The notes: generated by a model not told the origin, from the sequence alone. A DNA stretch of 64,000 nt from Streptomyces acidiscabies (GCF_020010905.1 NZ_JAGJBY010000001.1:5662001-5726000), one strand, 5' to 3'. Numbered from the stretch's first letter, positions 1 through 8,622 are shown. Numbers and translations: made by a program.

Positions 1-1146
1 GCGGCCGTCCTGGCAAGGCGGCGCCGCCCGCTCGCCCGTTCGGTGGTCCTGCTCGCCCTCGCCGTCTCCTTCGCCGTGTCCACCGCCGTCTTCAACGCCA
101 CCTACCAGCAGCAGGCCGAGGCCGACGCCCGGCTGACCAACGGCGCCGACGTCACCGTCACCGAACCGCCCGGGGCCGGCGTCGCACCCGGTGCCGCCTT
201 TGCCCTGAAGGTCTCCGGCGTGCGGCACGTCGAACCCCTCCAGCACCGCTTCGCCTACGTCGGCTCCGACCTCCAGGACCTCTACGGCGTGCGCCCGGAC
301 ACCATCGCCGGGGCCACCTCGCTCCAGGACGCCTACTTCGCCGGCGGCACCGCCCACCAGCTGATGCGACGCCTCGCCCAGCGCCCGGACAACCTGCTCG
401 TCAGCGCCGAGACCGTGCACGACTTCCAGCTCTCTCCCGGCGACACCGTCAACCTGCGCATCCAGGACGCCCGCACCAAGGCCCTGCGGACCGTCCCCTT
501 CCACTACGCGGGCATCGTCAAGGAGTTCCCCACCGCCCCCAAGGACAGCTTCTTCGTCGCCAACGCCTCCTACCTCGCCCGGGCGACCGGCAGCGACGCG
601 GTGGGTGCCTTCCTCCTCGACACCGGCGGCAGCCACCAGAAGCAGATCGCCGCACAGCTGCGCCGGCAGCTCGGCACAGGTGCCACCGTCACCGACCTCA
701 CCCAGACCCGCGGCACCGTCGGCACCAGCCTCACCTCGGTCGATCTGGCCGGCCTGACGCGCATCGAACTCGCCTTCGCGGTGCTGCTCGCCGCCGGAGC
801 CGGCGGGCTCGTCCTCGCCCTCGGGCTCGCCGAACGCCGCCGCACCTTCGCGATCGCCACGGTCCTCGGCGCGCGCGCCCGCCAACTGCGCGGCATGGTC
901 CTCACCGAGGCCCTGCTGCTGGCCGCCGGCGGCCTCGCCGGAGGCACCCTGATCGGCTGGGCCCTGTCACAGATGCTGGTCACGGTCCTGACCGGGGTCT
1001 TCGATCCCCCGCCCGCGAGCCTGTCGGTCCCCGGCACCTACCTGGCCCTCACCGCGACCGCCGCCGTCGCCGCCATCCTCGCCGCAGCCCTCAACGGCAT
1101 CCGGTCCACCCGCCGCCCCGCCGTGGAGGAACTCCGTGACCTGTGA
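1..1146 (+). CDS. FtsX-like ABC permease, C-terminal part (cut by window start)
   Basis: The reading frame is open from base 1, so the gene starts upstream of the window; about 381 codons are visible. The visible part begins with a membrane segment (VVLLALAVSF), followed by an extracytoplasmic domain of roughly 200 residues and then three hydrophobic segments. This is the second half of a long FtsX/MacB-type permease as found in LolCDE-like or antimicrobial-peptide ABC systems. The protein ends in AVEELRDL. The stop overlaps the next gene by 4 bp (GTGA), so a response regulator is translationally coupled to the permease, as in peptide-sensing or detoxification modules. The ATPase would lie upstream, outside the window. 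The family is clear; the substrate is unknown. Confidence 0.85.
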   Translation, partial: AAVLARRRRPLARSVVLLALAVSFAVSTAVFNATYQQQAEADARLTNGADVTVTEPPGAGVAPGAAFALKVSGVRHVEPLQHRFAYVGSDLQDLYGVRPDTIAGATSLQDAYFAGGTAHQLMRRLAQRPDNLLVSAETVHDFQLSPGDTVNLRIQDARTKALRTVPFHYAGIVKEFPTAPKDSFFVANASYLARATGSDAVGAFLLDTGGSHQKQIAAQLRRQLGTGATVTDLTQTRGTVGTSLTSVDLAGLTRIELAFAVLLAAGAGGLVLALGLAERRRTFAIATVLGARARQLRGMVLTEALLLAAGGLAGGTLIGWALSQMLVTVLTGVFDPPPASLSVPGTYLALTATAAVAAILAAALNGIRSTRRPAVEELRDL

Positions 1147-1931
1147 CCGAGCCCATGGCTCACGCCGCTCCTAGGCTGTGGACCATGCGCCTGCCCGCCG
1201 CACCCGACCTCAGCCGTCCGCGTGTCCTCGTCGTCGAGGACGACGCCACCATCGGCCACCACCTGGAAACCGGCCTGCGCGGTCACGGCTACACCCCGAC
1301 GTGGTGCCGTACGGGGGCGGGCGCGCTGGCACAGGCGCCGAGGGCACCGTACGACGTGCTGCTGCTGGACCTGGGGCTGCCGGACATGGACGGCCTGGAC
1401 GTGGCCCGGCAACTGCGCGCCCGCCTGCCCGACCTGCTGATCGTCGTGCTGACGGCGCGCACCGAGGACATCGACGTCATCGCCGGACTGGACGCCGGGG
1501 CCGACGACTACCTGGTCAAGCCGTTCAGCCTGACCGTGCTGCTCGCCCGGCTGCGAGCGCATCTGCGGCGGCAGGCGGTGGCCGCCCCGGCCCGGGAGCC
1601 GGTGCGGCTGGGCGATCTGGTCGTCGACGTGGCGGCCCGGCGCTGCACGCTGCACGGCGTCGAAGTGCCGCTGCGGGCCAAGGAGTTCGACCTGTTCGCC
1701 GTGCTGGCCGAGCGGGTCGGCGAGGCGGTGTCGCGGGAGACGCTGATGGCGGAGGTGTGGGACGAGAACTGGTTCGGACCCACCAAGACTCTCGACGTGA
1801 CGATGGCGGGCCTGCGACGCAGACTGACCGAGGCGGTGCGGGCCGGGAGCGGTCCTGTCCGTCTGCCGGAGATCACCACGCTGCGCGGGCACGGATACCG
1901 GCTGGAACGGCCGCCGGATCCGGCGGACTGA
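1143..1931 (+). CDS. OmpR/PhoB-family response regulator
   Basis: This is a DNA-binding response regulator of up to 262 residues. The receiver has the acidic pair after VLVVE (D33, D34), the phospho-acceptor in LLLDLGLPDMDG (D76) and the conserved Lys in DDYLVKPF. A winged-helix OmpR-type effector domain follows, with KEFDLFAVLAER and, near the end, LRGHGYRLE. The start is uncertain. GTG at 1143 overlaps the permease stop, whereas ATG at 1185 gives a more usual length in front of the receiver but has only a weak ribosome site. No histidine kinase gene lies next to it on the 3' side, so the partner may be upstream of the window. Confidence 0.9.
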   Translation: MTEPMAHAAPRLWTMRLPAAPDLSRPRVLVVEDDATIGHHLETGLRGHGYTPTWCRTGAGALAQAPRAPYDVLLLDLGLPDMDGLDVARQLRARLPDLLIVVLTARTEDIDVIAGLDAGADDYLVKPFSLTVLLARLRAHLRRQAVAAPAREPVRLGDLVVDVAARRCTLHGVEVPLRAKEFDLFAVLAERVGEAVSRETLMAEVWDENWFGPTKTLDVTMAGLRRRLTEAVRAGSGPVRLPEITTLRGHGYRLERPPDPAD

Positions 1932-2104
1932 GAAGCGGCTGACGTCCGGCTCGGAGGTGGGCGCCTGCCAGTGATCCTCCGGCAGAAGAGCGAGGGCTCG
2001 GCCCGCGCGGCGTCGACATAGACTGTCTTGTCGACAACGGGGCGCGGCCTGGCTGATCGCACGGCATCACCCGGCCCGGGCAGCGGCACCTTGAGGTGGG
2101 GAAT

Positions 2105-2941
2105 GTGACGTCGAGTGCGGCATCCCTCGTACCGGTCAACACCGTCCTCGGCGTCCTGCTCGCCGCCCTGCTCCTGGTGGCGGCCGTGGTCGCGGGGCGG
2201 TTCCATCTCGACCCGCATCCGTACAAGAGCCGAGCCCGGGAGATCCTCGTCGCCGGGCTGAGGGCCGCGGTCCAGCTCGCTGCCGTGTCGGTGGTCATCA
2301 CGTGGGCCGTCAGGTCCGTGCCGGGCCTGTTGGCTTTCCTCGTCGTCATGTTCTCGGTGGCGGTGCGTACGGCCGGACGGAGAATCACCAGCGACCACAC
2401 CTGGTGGCTCACGGCCGCCCCGATCGCCGCCGGCGTGGTGCCGGTCGTCGCGGCACTGCTGCTGACGGGGCTCGTCCCGCCGCGAGGCATAGCACTGATC
2501 CCGATCACGGGCATCCTCATCGGCGGCGCACTCACCGTGACCGTCCTCGCCGGACGTCGTGCCCTGGACGAACTGACCCAGCGCCACGGGGAGGTGGAAG
2601 CCGCGATGGCTCTGGGCTTCCTGGACCGGGACGCACGGATGGAGATCGCCCGCCCCGCGGCATCAGAGGCACTCCTGCCGGGCCTCGACCAGACTCGTAC
2701 GGTGGGGTTGGTCACCCTCCCCGGTGCGTTCGTCGGCATGCTGATGGGAGGGGCGAGTCCCGTGCTGGCCGGGGCGGTGCAGTTGTTCGTCCTGATCGCG
2801 CTCATGGCAGCGCAGTCCGTCGCGGTCGCGGTGACTCTCGAACTCGTCGCCCGCCACCACCTGCACCGCCCGGTACCCGGCGCGCCGACCGGATCGCCAC
2901 GCACGGCAAGGCGGCCGATGAAAAAGCTGCCGCGTCACTGA
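2105..2941 (+). CDS. fetB: FetB/UPF0014-family ABC permease
   Basis: The protein has about 278 residues and seven or so hydrophobic segments. The C-terminal stretch, with GLVTLPGAFVGMLMGG followed by a long AQSVAVAVTLE helix, is typical of UPF0014 (YbbM/FetB), the permease of an iron-export ABC system in E. coli. The frame is open from GTG 2096, but GAGG at 2093-2096 is well spaced for GTG 2105, so I chose 2105. The usual partner ATPase (FetA) is not adjacent on either side, so it is missing or encoded elsewhere. A 10-bp palindrome (TTGTCGACAA, 2028-2037) lies upstream and could be an operator. The iron role is carried over from the family. Confidence 0.8.
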   Translation: MTSSAASLVPVNTVLGVLLAALLLVAAVVAGRFHLDPHPYKSRAREILVAGLRAAVQLAAVSVVITWAVRSVPGLLAFLVVMFSVAVRTAGRRITSDHTWWLTAAPIAAGVVPVVAALLLTGLVPPRGIALIPITGILIGGALTVTVLAGRRALDELTQRHGEVEAAMALGFLDRDARMEIARPAASEALLPGLDQTRTVGLVTLPGAFVGMLMGGASPVLAGAVQLFVLIALMAAQSVAVAVTLELVARHHLHRPVPGAPTGSPRTARRPMKKLPRH

Positions 2942-3073
2942 GGGCGGGGACGTGCGCGGCCGGCGCAAGGACCGCCTCCCGTCCGCCCGCACCACGCTTC
3001 GAGCCCGTCGCGTCGATGGTCGCCCATCATGCCGGTCGCCTGACAGGGGAGAGGCAGCGAGCACCGCACCGGC

Positions 3074-4012
3074 TCAGAGCGCCGAACGGCGGGCGAGCAG
3101 CCCCAGGACCAGCAGCCCCGGTGCCATCGGCAGCCATCCGGTGAGCAGGCGGTAGCCGATGACCGCCGAGACCGCCGTCTGCCCCGGTGCTCCGGCGGCC
3201 GTGAGCGCGAAGGCGAGTGCGGCGTCCAGCGACCCCAGCCCGCCGGGCGTGGGCAGCAGCGCCGCCGCGCCACTGGCGACGAGGTACGCCATCACTACAT
3301 GGCTCGTGGGCAGCGCAAGACCGAGCGCGTGGACCACGGCGACCACCACCCCCGCGTGCACCAGCGCGAACGCGACCGAGCCGCCCCACAACGCCCAGGC
3401 CCGTGCCCGGCACCGGTGCACGTCCCACACGTCGGAGAGGACCCGGCCCACCGCCCGCCGCAGCCGGCCGCTCATCACGACGGCCAGGACGACGGCCCCG
3501 GCCGCCACCGGAAGCAGGACCAGCACGTGCGGCACCCGCGCCGAAAACCGGACCGTGCCCGGCGAAGCCACCAGCAGGGCCACGCCCAGCACGCACCGGA
3601 CGATGCCACCGACGGCCGCCTTCACCGCCAGCGCGGTCGCCGAACGCCTGGTGGACAGCCCGCAACGCGTCAGGAACCGCAGGTTGACCACGGCCGCACC
3701 CGCCCCGGCCGGGAGGAGATGGTTGACGGCACCCGCCGCGAACTGCGCGGCCACCAGCCGCCCCCTCGGCAGCCGTTCGACAACCGCCCCCTGCTGCGCC
3801 ACGGCCGCGCACCCCCAGGTGGCCGCAGCGGCGAGGCAGGCGAGCAGCAGCCACTCCCCGTCGGCCGCGGCCAGTTGCTCGGTCCCGCTGTCGAGCGTGG
3901 CCCGATGCGACGCGAGCATCCCGAAAGCGCCGAGGAGCACCGCCAGCGTGATCCCCACCTGCCAGTACAGACGCCGGCCCTCGGTCGCCGTGACGTTCGA
4001 GCCGTCGGCCAT
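3074..4012 (-). CDS. YbhN/UPF0104-type membrane protein (MprF flippase-like)
   Basis: This protein of about 312 residues has seven or eight hydrophobic helices. It carries signatures of the lysylphosphatidylglycerol synthase transmembrane family: a NHLLPAGAGAAVVNLR stretch near residue 110 and LLPTPGGLGSLDAAL near residue 250. Relatives are flippase-like membrane proteins (MprF N-terminal domain, AglD) that act on lipids or lipid-linked sugars. The frame is open further upstream to 4081, but AGAGG at the right distance supports ATG 4012. It is divergent from a BlaI-type repressor gene, and a good palindrome lies between them, so that repressor probably controls it. The substrate is unknown. 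Confidence 0.8.
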   Translation of the reverse strand: MADGSNVTATEGRRLYWQVGITLAVLLGAFGMLASHRATLDSGTEQLAAADGEWLLLACLAAAATWGCAAVAQQGAVVERLPRGRLVAAQFAAGAVNHLLPAGAGAAVVNLRFLTRCGLSTRRSATALAVKAAVGGIVRCVLGVALLVASPGTVRFSARVPHVLVLLPVAAGAVVLAVVMSGRLRRAVGRVLSDVWDVHRCRARAWALWGGSVAFALVHAGVVVAVVHALGLALPTSHVVMAYLVASGAAALLPTPGGLGSLDAALAFALTAAGAPGQTAVSAVIGYRLLTGWLPMAPGLLVLGLLARRSAL

Positions 4013-4079
4013 CACGCACCTCTCGTCTTCGCACGCCACGGGATCGGCTCTCCTGCAAGCCGTTAGGGCTGCCGCATTC

Positions 4080-4100
4080 AACCCTACGGCTTGTAGGGTT
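4080..4100. promoter_or_regulatory. Inverted repeat, likely BlaI-type operator
   Basis: AACCCTAC at 4080-4087 and GTAGGGTT at 4093-4100 are perfect reverse complements separated by 5 bp. The site lies between the divergent flippase-like gene and the BlaI-family gene. BlaI/MecI repressors bind dyads built on TACA/TGTA cores, and this site contains TAC and TGTA in that arrangement. Control of both genes by the neighbouring repressor is inferred. Confidence 0.6.
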
Positions 4101-4146
4101 AGAGGAGGGTGAGAACCCGTCTCCCCACCTCTGCGAGGTGACCGAC

Positions 4147-4533
4147 ATGGCGGGCAGCGGACCGCACGAGAGACCCGTACGGCGTAGCGCGGGCGAGCTG
4201 GAGGCTGCCGTTCTCGCCGCTCTCTGGGCGGTGGAGCATCCCCGGACCCCGGCCGAGATCCAGGCGGAACTGGGCGGCGACCTCGCTTACAACACGGTGC
4301 ACACCATCCTCAGCCGGCTGTACGACAAAGGGCTGGTGCTGCGGGACGCGGACGGGCGGCGCGGCTCCTACCGGCCGGCACGGGACGCGGCCGAGCTGGC
4401 GGCCGAGGCCATGCACGATGCCCTGGACCGGGGGCCGGACCCGATCGCCGCGCTCCAGCACTTCGTGACCGGGCTCAGCGCGGACGAGGCGCGGGCCCTG
4501 AGGGAACTGCTCGATGAGGAGAGCCCGCCATGA
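4147..4533 (+). CDS. BlaI/MecI/CopY-family transcriptional repressor
   Basis: The product has about 128 residues. An N-terminal winged helix contains SAGELEAAVLAALW and the recognition region DLAYNTVHTILSRLYDKGLV, which is diagnostic for the BlaI/MecI family; a short helical dimerisation tail follows. GAGG at 4135-4138 is 8 bp before ATG 4147, so I prefer this start to the in-frame GTG at 4138. BlaI genes in actinobacteria are usually followed by a membrane M56 peptidase that inactivates the repressor. Here the next gene is convergent and no such peptidase is present. The likely target is the divergent flippase-like gene and its own promoter. Confidence 0.9.
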   Translation: MAGSGPHERPVRRSAGELEAAVLAALWAVEHPRTPAEIQAELGGDLAYNTVHTILSRLYDKGLVLRDADGRRGSYRPARDAAELAAEAMHDALDRGPDPIAALQHFVTGLSADEARALRELLDEESPP

Positions 4534-4558
4534 CGGCGGCCACGCCACCGCCGCTCCC

Positions 4559-5227
4559 TCACCCCGCGCCGGGCCCCGCGAGGCCGAGGTCGTAGGCGAA
4601 GATCACGGCCTGGACGCGGTCGCGGGCGCCGATCTTGGCCAGGACCCGGCCGACGTGCGTCTTCACCGTGGACTCGGACACGACGAAGCTCGCGGCGATC
4701 TCGCCGTTGGTCCAGCCCTTGCCGATGGCGACGAGGATCTCGCGCTCACGGTCGGTGAGGGCGCCAAGGCGCGGGTCCTCGCCCGCGTCGCTCCGGCCGG
4801 CGGGCACGTGCTGGGCGTACTCGTCCAGGATGCGCCGGGTGAGGGCCGGTGCGATCACCGCGTCGCCGACGGCGACCGCGCGGATGCCGGCGAGGAGTTC
4901 CTCGGGGCGCGCGTCCTTGAGGAGGAAGCCGCTGGCTCCGGCGCGCAGCGCGGCGTGGACGTACTCGTCGAGGTCGAAGGTGGTCAGCACGAGGACACGG
5001 GAGCGGCCCCCGGCGGCGACGATCCGGCGCGTGGCCTCGATGCCGTCCATACCGGGCATGCGTACGTCCATCAGGACGACGTCGGGACGCAGTTCGGCCG
5101 TCTTGCGGACGGCCTCGGCGCCGTGCGCCGCCTCGCCGACCACGTCCGTCTCGGGGATGGAGTCGAGCAGCACCCGGAACCCGTAGCGCTGTAGCGGATG
5201 GTCGTCCACGATGAGGACCGTCGTCAC
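4559..5227 (-). CDS. NarL/LuxR-family response regulator
   Basis: This 222-residue two-component regulator has an N-terminal receiver with acidic residues D8/D9 and phospho-acceptor D54 (VVLMDVRMPGMDG), and a conserved Lys in FLLKDARPEELL. The C-terminal LuxR-type helix-turn-helix includes LTDREREILVAIGKG and VSESTVKTHVGRVLAKIG. The GTG start overlaps the stop of the upstream histidine kinase gene by 4 bp, so the pair is co-translated. The next genes upstream in the same direction are a two-gene ABC-2 exporter, which is a common target of such systems. It probably binds the palindrome at 8605-8622. Confidence 0.93.
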   Translation of the reverse strand: MTTVLIVDDHPLQRYGFRVLLDSIPETDVVGEAAHGAEAVRKTAELRPDVVLMDVRMPGMDGIEATRRIVAAGGRSRVLVLTTFDLDEYVHAALRAGASGFLLKDARPEELLAGIRAVAVGDAVIAPALTRRILDEYAQHVPAGRSDAGEDPRLGALTDREREILVAIGKGWTNGEIAASFVVSESTVKTHVGRVLAKIGARDRVQAVIFAYDLGLAGPGAG

Positions 5228-6525
5228 CGGGCACCCGCCCGAGGAGCCAGGTGGAGAGTGGCCTCCACCAGCCAGCCGCCGCCGTGCGCGGGCCCGGCGC
5301 TGACGTCGCCCCCGTAGAGCGCCGCTCGTTCGCGCATCCCCACCAGTCCGTGTCCTTCCTCGTCGCGCGGTCCGGGACGTCCGGCCGGCCCGTCGTCCCG
5401 GACCCGCATGACCAGCCGGGTGTCCTCGACGATCAACGACAGTTTCACCCGGGTGCCGGCGCCGGCGTGCTTCAGGGTGTTCGTGAGGGCCTCCTGGACG
5501 ATGCGGTAGACCGCCAGCTGCACCCCCCGGTCCAGGGCGTCCACCTCGCCGACGGTCCGGTAGACGACCTCCAGACCCGCGCCGCGCACCCCGTCGCACA
5601 GCGCCTCGATGTCCACGAGAGCGGGCTGCGGACTCAGTTCGGGCGGGACGGCCGCGCCGTCCGACGCCTCCCGCAGCACCCCCAGCACGCGCCGCAGCTC
5701 GCCGAGAGCCGTCCGGCCGGTGTCGCCGATGAGCCGCAGGGCCTCCTTGCCGCGTTCGGGAGCTGTGTCCGTGGCGTACGCCCCGGCGTCGGCGAGGGTG
5801 ATCATGACGGCCAGGTTGTGGCCGACGATGTCGTGCATCTCGCGGGCCACCCGCGCCCGCTCGGTGGCGGTCGCGAGTCTGCTGCGCTGGTCGCGCTCGA
5901 TCTCCAGACGGGCCGCCCGCTCCCGCAGCCCCGCGAGCTGGGCCCGCCGGGTCCGTACCATCAGGCCGAGCGCCAGGGCCGCGGTCGCCGTGCTCAGCAG
6001 GAAGAACAGCGCGTCCCCCACGGACACGACCGGCGACACGCGCACCGCGACCAGGACCATCCCCGCGACCATGATTCCGCAGGCCCACGGCAGCCGCCGC
6101 AGCCACCCGTGCAGGGCGAGGCTGTACAGGGCGATGAACAGGGCGACGTCCGCACGCAGCACCGCCCCCAGCGACCACTGCACCACGAACACCACCGCGA
6201 TGGCGCCGAAGGCGGCCATCGGCCTGCGCCGCCGCCACAGCAGCGGCAGCACCAGAGCGAGCTGGAAGAGCAGCATGGCCGCCGGGGGAAGCTGGGTGAA
6301 GGCGAGCCGGAACCGGGGTGGACCGTCGCCCTCACCGGCGTCCCCGTGCACCAGGTCCGGCAGACAGAACAGCAGGAAGACCAGCACCACCACCGCCGTG
6401 TCCAGCACCCACGGCCGGTCCTGGTCCGCCTGCCGCAGCCGCTGGCCGACCCGGGAGAACCGGGCGACCAGCGGTCCCGTCCCGCCGAAGTCACCGGCGG
6501 ACGTGGTCGTCGTCAAGGAGGTCAC
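5224..6525 (-). CDS. Two-component sensor histidine kinase (HisKA_3 type)
   Basis: The kinase has about 433 residues. Residues from about 30 to 190 contain several hydrophobic helices. They are followed by a coiled segment and the dimerisation/phospho-acceptor motif REMHDIVGHNLAVMI, where the first His is the phosphorylated residue. The C-terminal HATPase domain has DDGPAG and GHGLVGMRERAALYGG. This architecture is typical of kinases paired with NarL regulators; the partner follows with a 4-bp overlap. The start is uncertain: GTG 6525 gives the expected length, but the ribosome site is weak. The upstream region is taken up by an inverted-repeat element, so the native promoter may have been altered. 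Confidence 0.88.
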   Translation of the reverse strand: MTSLTTTTSAGDFGGTGPLVARFSRVGQRLRQADQDRPWVLDTAVVVLVFLLFCLPDLVHGDAGEGDGPPRFRLAFTQLPPAAMLLFQLALVLPLLWRRRRPMAAFGAIAVVFVVQWSLGAVLRADVALFIALYSLALHGWLRRLPWACGIMVAGMVLVAVRVSPVVSVGDALFFLLSTATAALALGLMVRTRRAQLAGLRERAARLEIERDQRSRLATATERARVAREMHDIVGHNLAVMITLADAGAYATDTAPERGKEALRLIGDTGRTALGELRRVLGVLREASDGAAVPPELSPQPALVDIEALCDGVRGAGLEVVYRTVGEVDALDRGVQLAVYRIVQEALTNTLKHAGAGTRVKLSLIVEDTRLVMRVRDDGPAGRPGPRDEEGHGLVGMRERAALYGGDVSAGPAHGGGWLVEATLHLAPRAGAR

Positions 6526-6546
6526 CTGCCCATGGTGGGGGAGCCA

Positions 6547-6770
6547 GGGCCTGTCCGGCGGATCAGGCCGCGGTCGCGGGGTCTGGCACGCACATCTGCC
6601 GCGTTGTCGTCGGTCGCCGACTCCCCCAAGTTCTCGGCTTCGCTCGAACAGGGGGGACCCCCATCGCGTCGACTCCCTCCTCCGCCTTGCAGCTGCACGC
6701 ACCAGACCCCGCTCACCGGCACTTATAGGCAGCCGTCGCTCTCGTGCGGCCTGATCCGCCGGACAGGCCC
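6547..6770. mobile_element. Miniature inverted-repeat element (MITE-like), about 224 bp
   Basis: The 25 bases at 6547-6571 (starting GGGCCTGTCCGGCGG) are the exact reverse complement of 6746-6770. Inside these ends a second pair (GCGGGGTCTGG near 6576 against CCAGACCCCGC near 6704) is also inverted, so much of the element can fold back. It has no coding capacity. Termini of this kind are known from IS5-like elements of Streptomyces, which could mobilise it in trans. The flanks (CCA and TAG) show no clear target duplication. The last base of the right repeat is the first base of the downstream exporter's stop codon when read on the plus strand. Confidence 0.75.
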
Positions 6771-7609
6771 TAGACGTCGCTGCGCACCAGCCGGTACGCC
6801 GCCCCCGTCAGCGCGAGGGCCGTCCAGCCGAGGAGGACCAGCAGGCCGGCCGTGGGCGACAGCGCGGTGCTGTCGTGCGTCAGGGCGAACATCGACGCGC
6901 CCGCTTCGCTCGGCAGGTAGGGCCTGATGTCGTCCCGCCAGGAACTGGGCAGCAGGGAGATCAGCCCCGGGACCAGCATCAGCGAGGCGACCAGCACCGA
7001 GATCCCGCCGGCCACCGACCGCAGCAGCGCGCCCAGCGCGATGCCGATCACCCCGACCAGGCCGAGGTAGAGCCCCGCGCCCAGCAGGCTCCGTACGACT
7101 CCCGCGTGCGCCAGGCCCATCGCGGCGGGCGTGCCGGAGACGATGCCGCTGCCGAACCCGAAGGCGACGAACGCGCCCAGCGTGCCGACCGCCAGCGCGA
7201 CCAGCCCGAACACGGCCGCCTTGGACCACAGCACGGGCAGCCGGCGCGGCACGGCCGCGAGCGTCGAGCGGATCATGCCGGTCGAGTACTCGCCGGCCGT
7301 GACGAGGACACCGAGTACACCCAGGGCGAGCTGGGCGAAGTCCGTGCCGAAGAGGGACAGGCTGACGGCCGTCGAGTCGGCGAAGTCCCCGTCCAGGTGA
7401 CCGGAGTCGACCCCGGACTTGTAGCGGCTCGCCGCGATCAGCCCGAAGGCGACGACGAAGAGCAGGCCGACGCCCAGGGTGATCCACGTCGAACGCAGCG
7501 ACCACAGCTTGGCCCACTCCGAGGCCAGGACGCGCCGTCCGGTCACCCGGTAGGCGGGACGGGCGGGGCCGGCCGAGGGCGCCTCGACGGTCGCGGTGAG
7601 GGTGCTCAT
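6770..7609 (-). CDS. ABC-2 type exporter permease
   Basis: The protein has 279 residues. A short cytoplasmic N-terminus ends in the family motif ASEWAKLWSLRSTW, followed by about six membrane helices; the part TAGEYSTGMIRSTLAA is characteristic of ABC-2 permeases of the NatB/YhaP kind. ATG 7609 overlaps the stop of the ATPase gene (ATGA), so the two form one transport unit. The stop codon uses one base of the terminal repeat of the neighbouring mobile element, so the insertion may have trimmed or replaced the original end of the gene. The substrate is unknown; such exporters often remove antimicrobial compounds. Confidence 0.9.
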   Translation of the reverse strand: MSTLTATVEAPSAGPARPAYRVTGRRVLASEWAKLWSLRSTWITLGVGLLFVVAFGLIAASRYKSGVDSGHLDGDFADSTAVSLSLFGTDFAQLALGVLGVLVTAGEYSTGMIRSTLAAVPRRLPVLWSKAAVFGLVALAVGTLGAFVAFGFGSGIVSGTPAAMGLAHAGVVRSLLGAGLYLGLVGVIGIALGALLRSVAGGISVLVASLMLVPGLISLLPSSWRDDIRPYLPSEAGASMFALTHDSTALSPTAGLLVLLGWTALALTGAAYRLVRSDV

Positions 7610-8517
7610 GCCGCCCTCCCGTGGTATTCCACGGCATCCTTGGTCAGGTTCATGAACGCCTCCTCCAACGACACTGTCCGCGCGGACAGTTCGAACAGCG
7701 GGATGCCGTGCTCGGCCGCTGTCAGGCCGATCTCGCGGGCACCGAGCCCGGTCACCTGAAGCTCCTCGGAGCCGGCGCGGCCGGTGATGTCGACGCCGGG
7801 ACCGGCCAGGACCTCCCGCAGCCGCGCCGGGTCCCGCGTGGCCACCTTCACCGTGTCGCCGCCCGCCTCGCGGACGAGGTCGGCGACGGTGGTGTCGGCC
7901 AGCAGCCGGCCGCGTCCCACGATGACGAGGTGGTCCGCCACCAGGGCCATCTCGCTCATCAGGTGGGACGACACGAACACGGTCCGGCCCTGGTCGGCGA
8001 GCCCCTTGAGCAGGTTGCGGATCCACAGGACGCCCTCCGGGTCGAGCCCGTTGACCGGCTCGTCCAGCATCACCGTCTGCGGATCGCCCAGCAGGGCCGC
8101 CGCGATGCCCAGCCGCTGGCCCATGCCGAGCGAGAAGGCACCGGCCCGCTTCTTCGCCACGGCGGTGAGACCGGCGAGGTCGATGACCTCGTCGACCCGG
8201 CGCCGGGGGATTCCGTGCGTCAGCGCGAGCGCCCTGAGGTGGTTGTACGCGGAGCGGCCCGGGTGGATCGACTTCGCCTCCAGCAGGGCGCCGACCTCCT
8301 GGAGCGGTGCCTGATGCCGGGCGTAGCGGTGGCCGTTGACCGTCACGGAGCCGCTCGTCGGGGCGTCGAGTCCGACGATCATCCGCATGGTCGTGGACTT
8401 CCCCGCGCCGTTGGGGCCCAGGAAGCCGGTCACCGTCCCCGGCTCGACGGTGAAGTCCAGCCCGTCGACGGCTGTCTTCTCGCCGTACCTCTTGGTCAGT
8501 TGCTGTGCGTCGATCAT
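7606..8517 (-). CDS. ABC exporter ATP-binding protein
   Basis: This 303-residue ATPase has Walker A GPNGAGKST near residue 38, the signature FSLGMGQRLGIAAALLGDP (a variant of LSGGQ), Walker B TVMLDEPVNGLDP and the switch His in VFVSSHLMSEM. It matches the DrrA/CcmA-type ATPases that pair with ABC-2 permeases. AGAGG lies 7 bp before ATG 8517. The permease gene overlaps its 3' end by 4 bp. The palindrome at 8605-8622 lies about 90 bp upstream and is the likely site for the NarL-type regulator encoded downstream. Confidence 0.95.
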   Translation of the reverse strand: MIDAQQLTKRYGEKTAVDGLDFTVEPGTVTGFLGPNGAGKSTTMRMIVGLDAPTSGSVTVNGHRYARHQAPLQEVGALLEAKSIHPGRSAYNHLRALALTHGIPRRRVDEVIDLAGLTAVAKKRAGAFSLGMGQRLGIAAALLGDPQTVMLDEPVNGLDPEGVLWIRNLLKGLADQGRTVFVSSHLMSEMALVADHLVIVGRGRLLADTTVADLVREAGGDTVKVATRDPARLREVLAGPGVDITGRAGSEELQVTGLGAREIGLTAAEHGIPLFELSARTVSLEEAFMNLTKDAVEYHGRAA

Positions 8518-8604
8518 GCGCGCCTCTTCCTGTCGGACACCGGCCACGCTAGGACCCGAAACACGCCGGTCCGGTCGTACCGGGGGCCGATCCCTGCCCG
8601 TCAG

Positions 8605-8622
8605 GTAGTACCGGGGTACTAC
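8605..8622. promoter_or_regulatory. 18-bp palindrome, likely response-regulator site
   Basis: GTAGTACC at 8605-8612 and GGTACTAC at 8615-8622 are perfect reverse complements separated by two bases. The site is 88 bp upstream of the exporter ATPase start. NarL-type regulators linked to ABC-2 exporters often bind such dyads. Assignment to the regulator at 4559-5227 is inferred from context. Confidence 0.55.

Noticed and set aside
4530..4595. Short frame after the BlaI gene that could be the start of an M56 peptidase
   Set aside because: Only 21 codons, proline-rich, no membrane segment; it does not resemble the family.
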